From Streptomyces sp. Je 1-332 (lineage in GTDB: Bacteria; Actinomycetota; Actinomycetes; Streptomycetales; Streptomycetaceae): DNA of 64,000 nucleotides. The position numbers and the translations under genes are program-made. The stretch covers positions 6,262,001-6,326,000 of the forward strand of contig NZ_CP160402.1 in the NCBI RefSeq assembly GCF_040730185.1, read 5' to 3'. Positions 63,978 to 64,000 of the stretch are shown here, one piece after another; the first letter of the stretch is position 1; each line of letters opens with the position of its first letter. Under the pieces are notes generated by a model. The model saw nothing but the letters and a program-made list of their open reading frames with translations, searched no databases and was not told where the DNA came from.

Positions 63978-64000
63978 CGGCCCCGCATACCCGAGCGAGA

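Overview
The window looks like Streptomyces chromosomal DNA. Support for this is very high GC, strong third-position G/C bias with frequent GTG and some TTG starts, many 4-bp ATGA/GTGA gene overlaps, a SigB/RsbW/STAS partner-switching module, a SepF-like gene, a DmdR-type iron box, and a full set of typical Streptomyces small proteins. No rRNA, tRNA, CRISPR array or insertion sequence was recognised.

Region by region. (1) 1-8617, + strand: a compact biosynthetic operon cut by the left edge. It holds two related 2-oxoglutarate/Fe(II) oxygenases, a B12-binding-type radical SAM enzyme, an MccB-like E1 (ThiF-fold) adenylating enzyme, an MFS exporter, and an M16 peptidase pair in which one subunit carries the zinc site and the other the R/Y substrate motif. 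This reads as a peptide-modifying (RiPP-like) cluster whose precursor is not visible. (2) 8964-14454: a divergent pair, a small membrane-anchored protein and a 1610-residue protein with an aminoglycoside-phosphotransferase-like kinase domain, a SAMD9-like P-loop NTPase, a helical repeat region, an OB-like barrel and an OST-HTH-like C-terminus. It is a candidate defence or stress sensor. (3) 14455-21470: decayed gene, methyltransferase, and a stress-response block: anti-sigma kinase, SigB-type sigma factor, STAS antagonist, spore-photoproduct-lyase-like enzyme, small hydrophobic protein, Dps and a PfpI-family protein. SigB-type promoters sit upstream of the sigma gene and of dps.

(4) 21553-30419: a Tat-secreted beta-helix protein facing a LacI repressor with a perfect palindromic operator between them, an aminoglycoside phosphotransferase-like protein, a molybdate uptake operon (regulator, modA, fused modB-modC) and an arylamine N-acetyltransferase. 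(5) 30481-36901: an iron-box-controlled enterochelin esterase homologue with a Gly in place of the nucleophile Ser, SepF-like protein, ATPase plus MazG pair, small hypotheticals, an F420-type (LLM) oxidoreductase and a cold-shock protein. (6) 37035-41125: the bacterial RNA-repair pair Hen1/Pnkp. (7) 41218-45080: arginine deiminase, ornithine carbamoyltransferase and an amino-acid permease.

(8) 45603-61196: an aromatic acyl-CoA pathway that best fits 2-aminobenzoate (anthranilate) degradation. It is split in two: enoyl-CoA hydratase plus bifunctional monooxygenase/reductase on one side; PaaX-type regulator, CoA ligase, acyl-CoA dehydrogenase, RidA and a hydrolase on the other. A similar 20-bp operator-like element lies in front of both halves. 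Between them is an eight-gene minus-strand operon (sulfotransferase, small beta-rich protein, glycosyltransferase, cysC, cysD, cysN, ABC ATPase, ABC permease) that couples PAPS synthesis to a sulfotransferase and a glycosyltransferase, with no cysH or sulfite reductase in the window. (9) 61206-63977: an FG-GAP lipoprotein and a MurA-family enzyme.

A recurring feature is short tandem duplication (8-45 bp units) at or just after stop codons of seven genes, plus one that duplicates a ribosome binding site and start codon.
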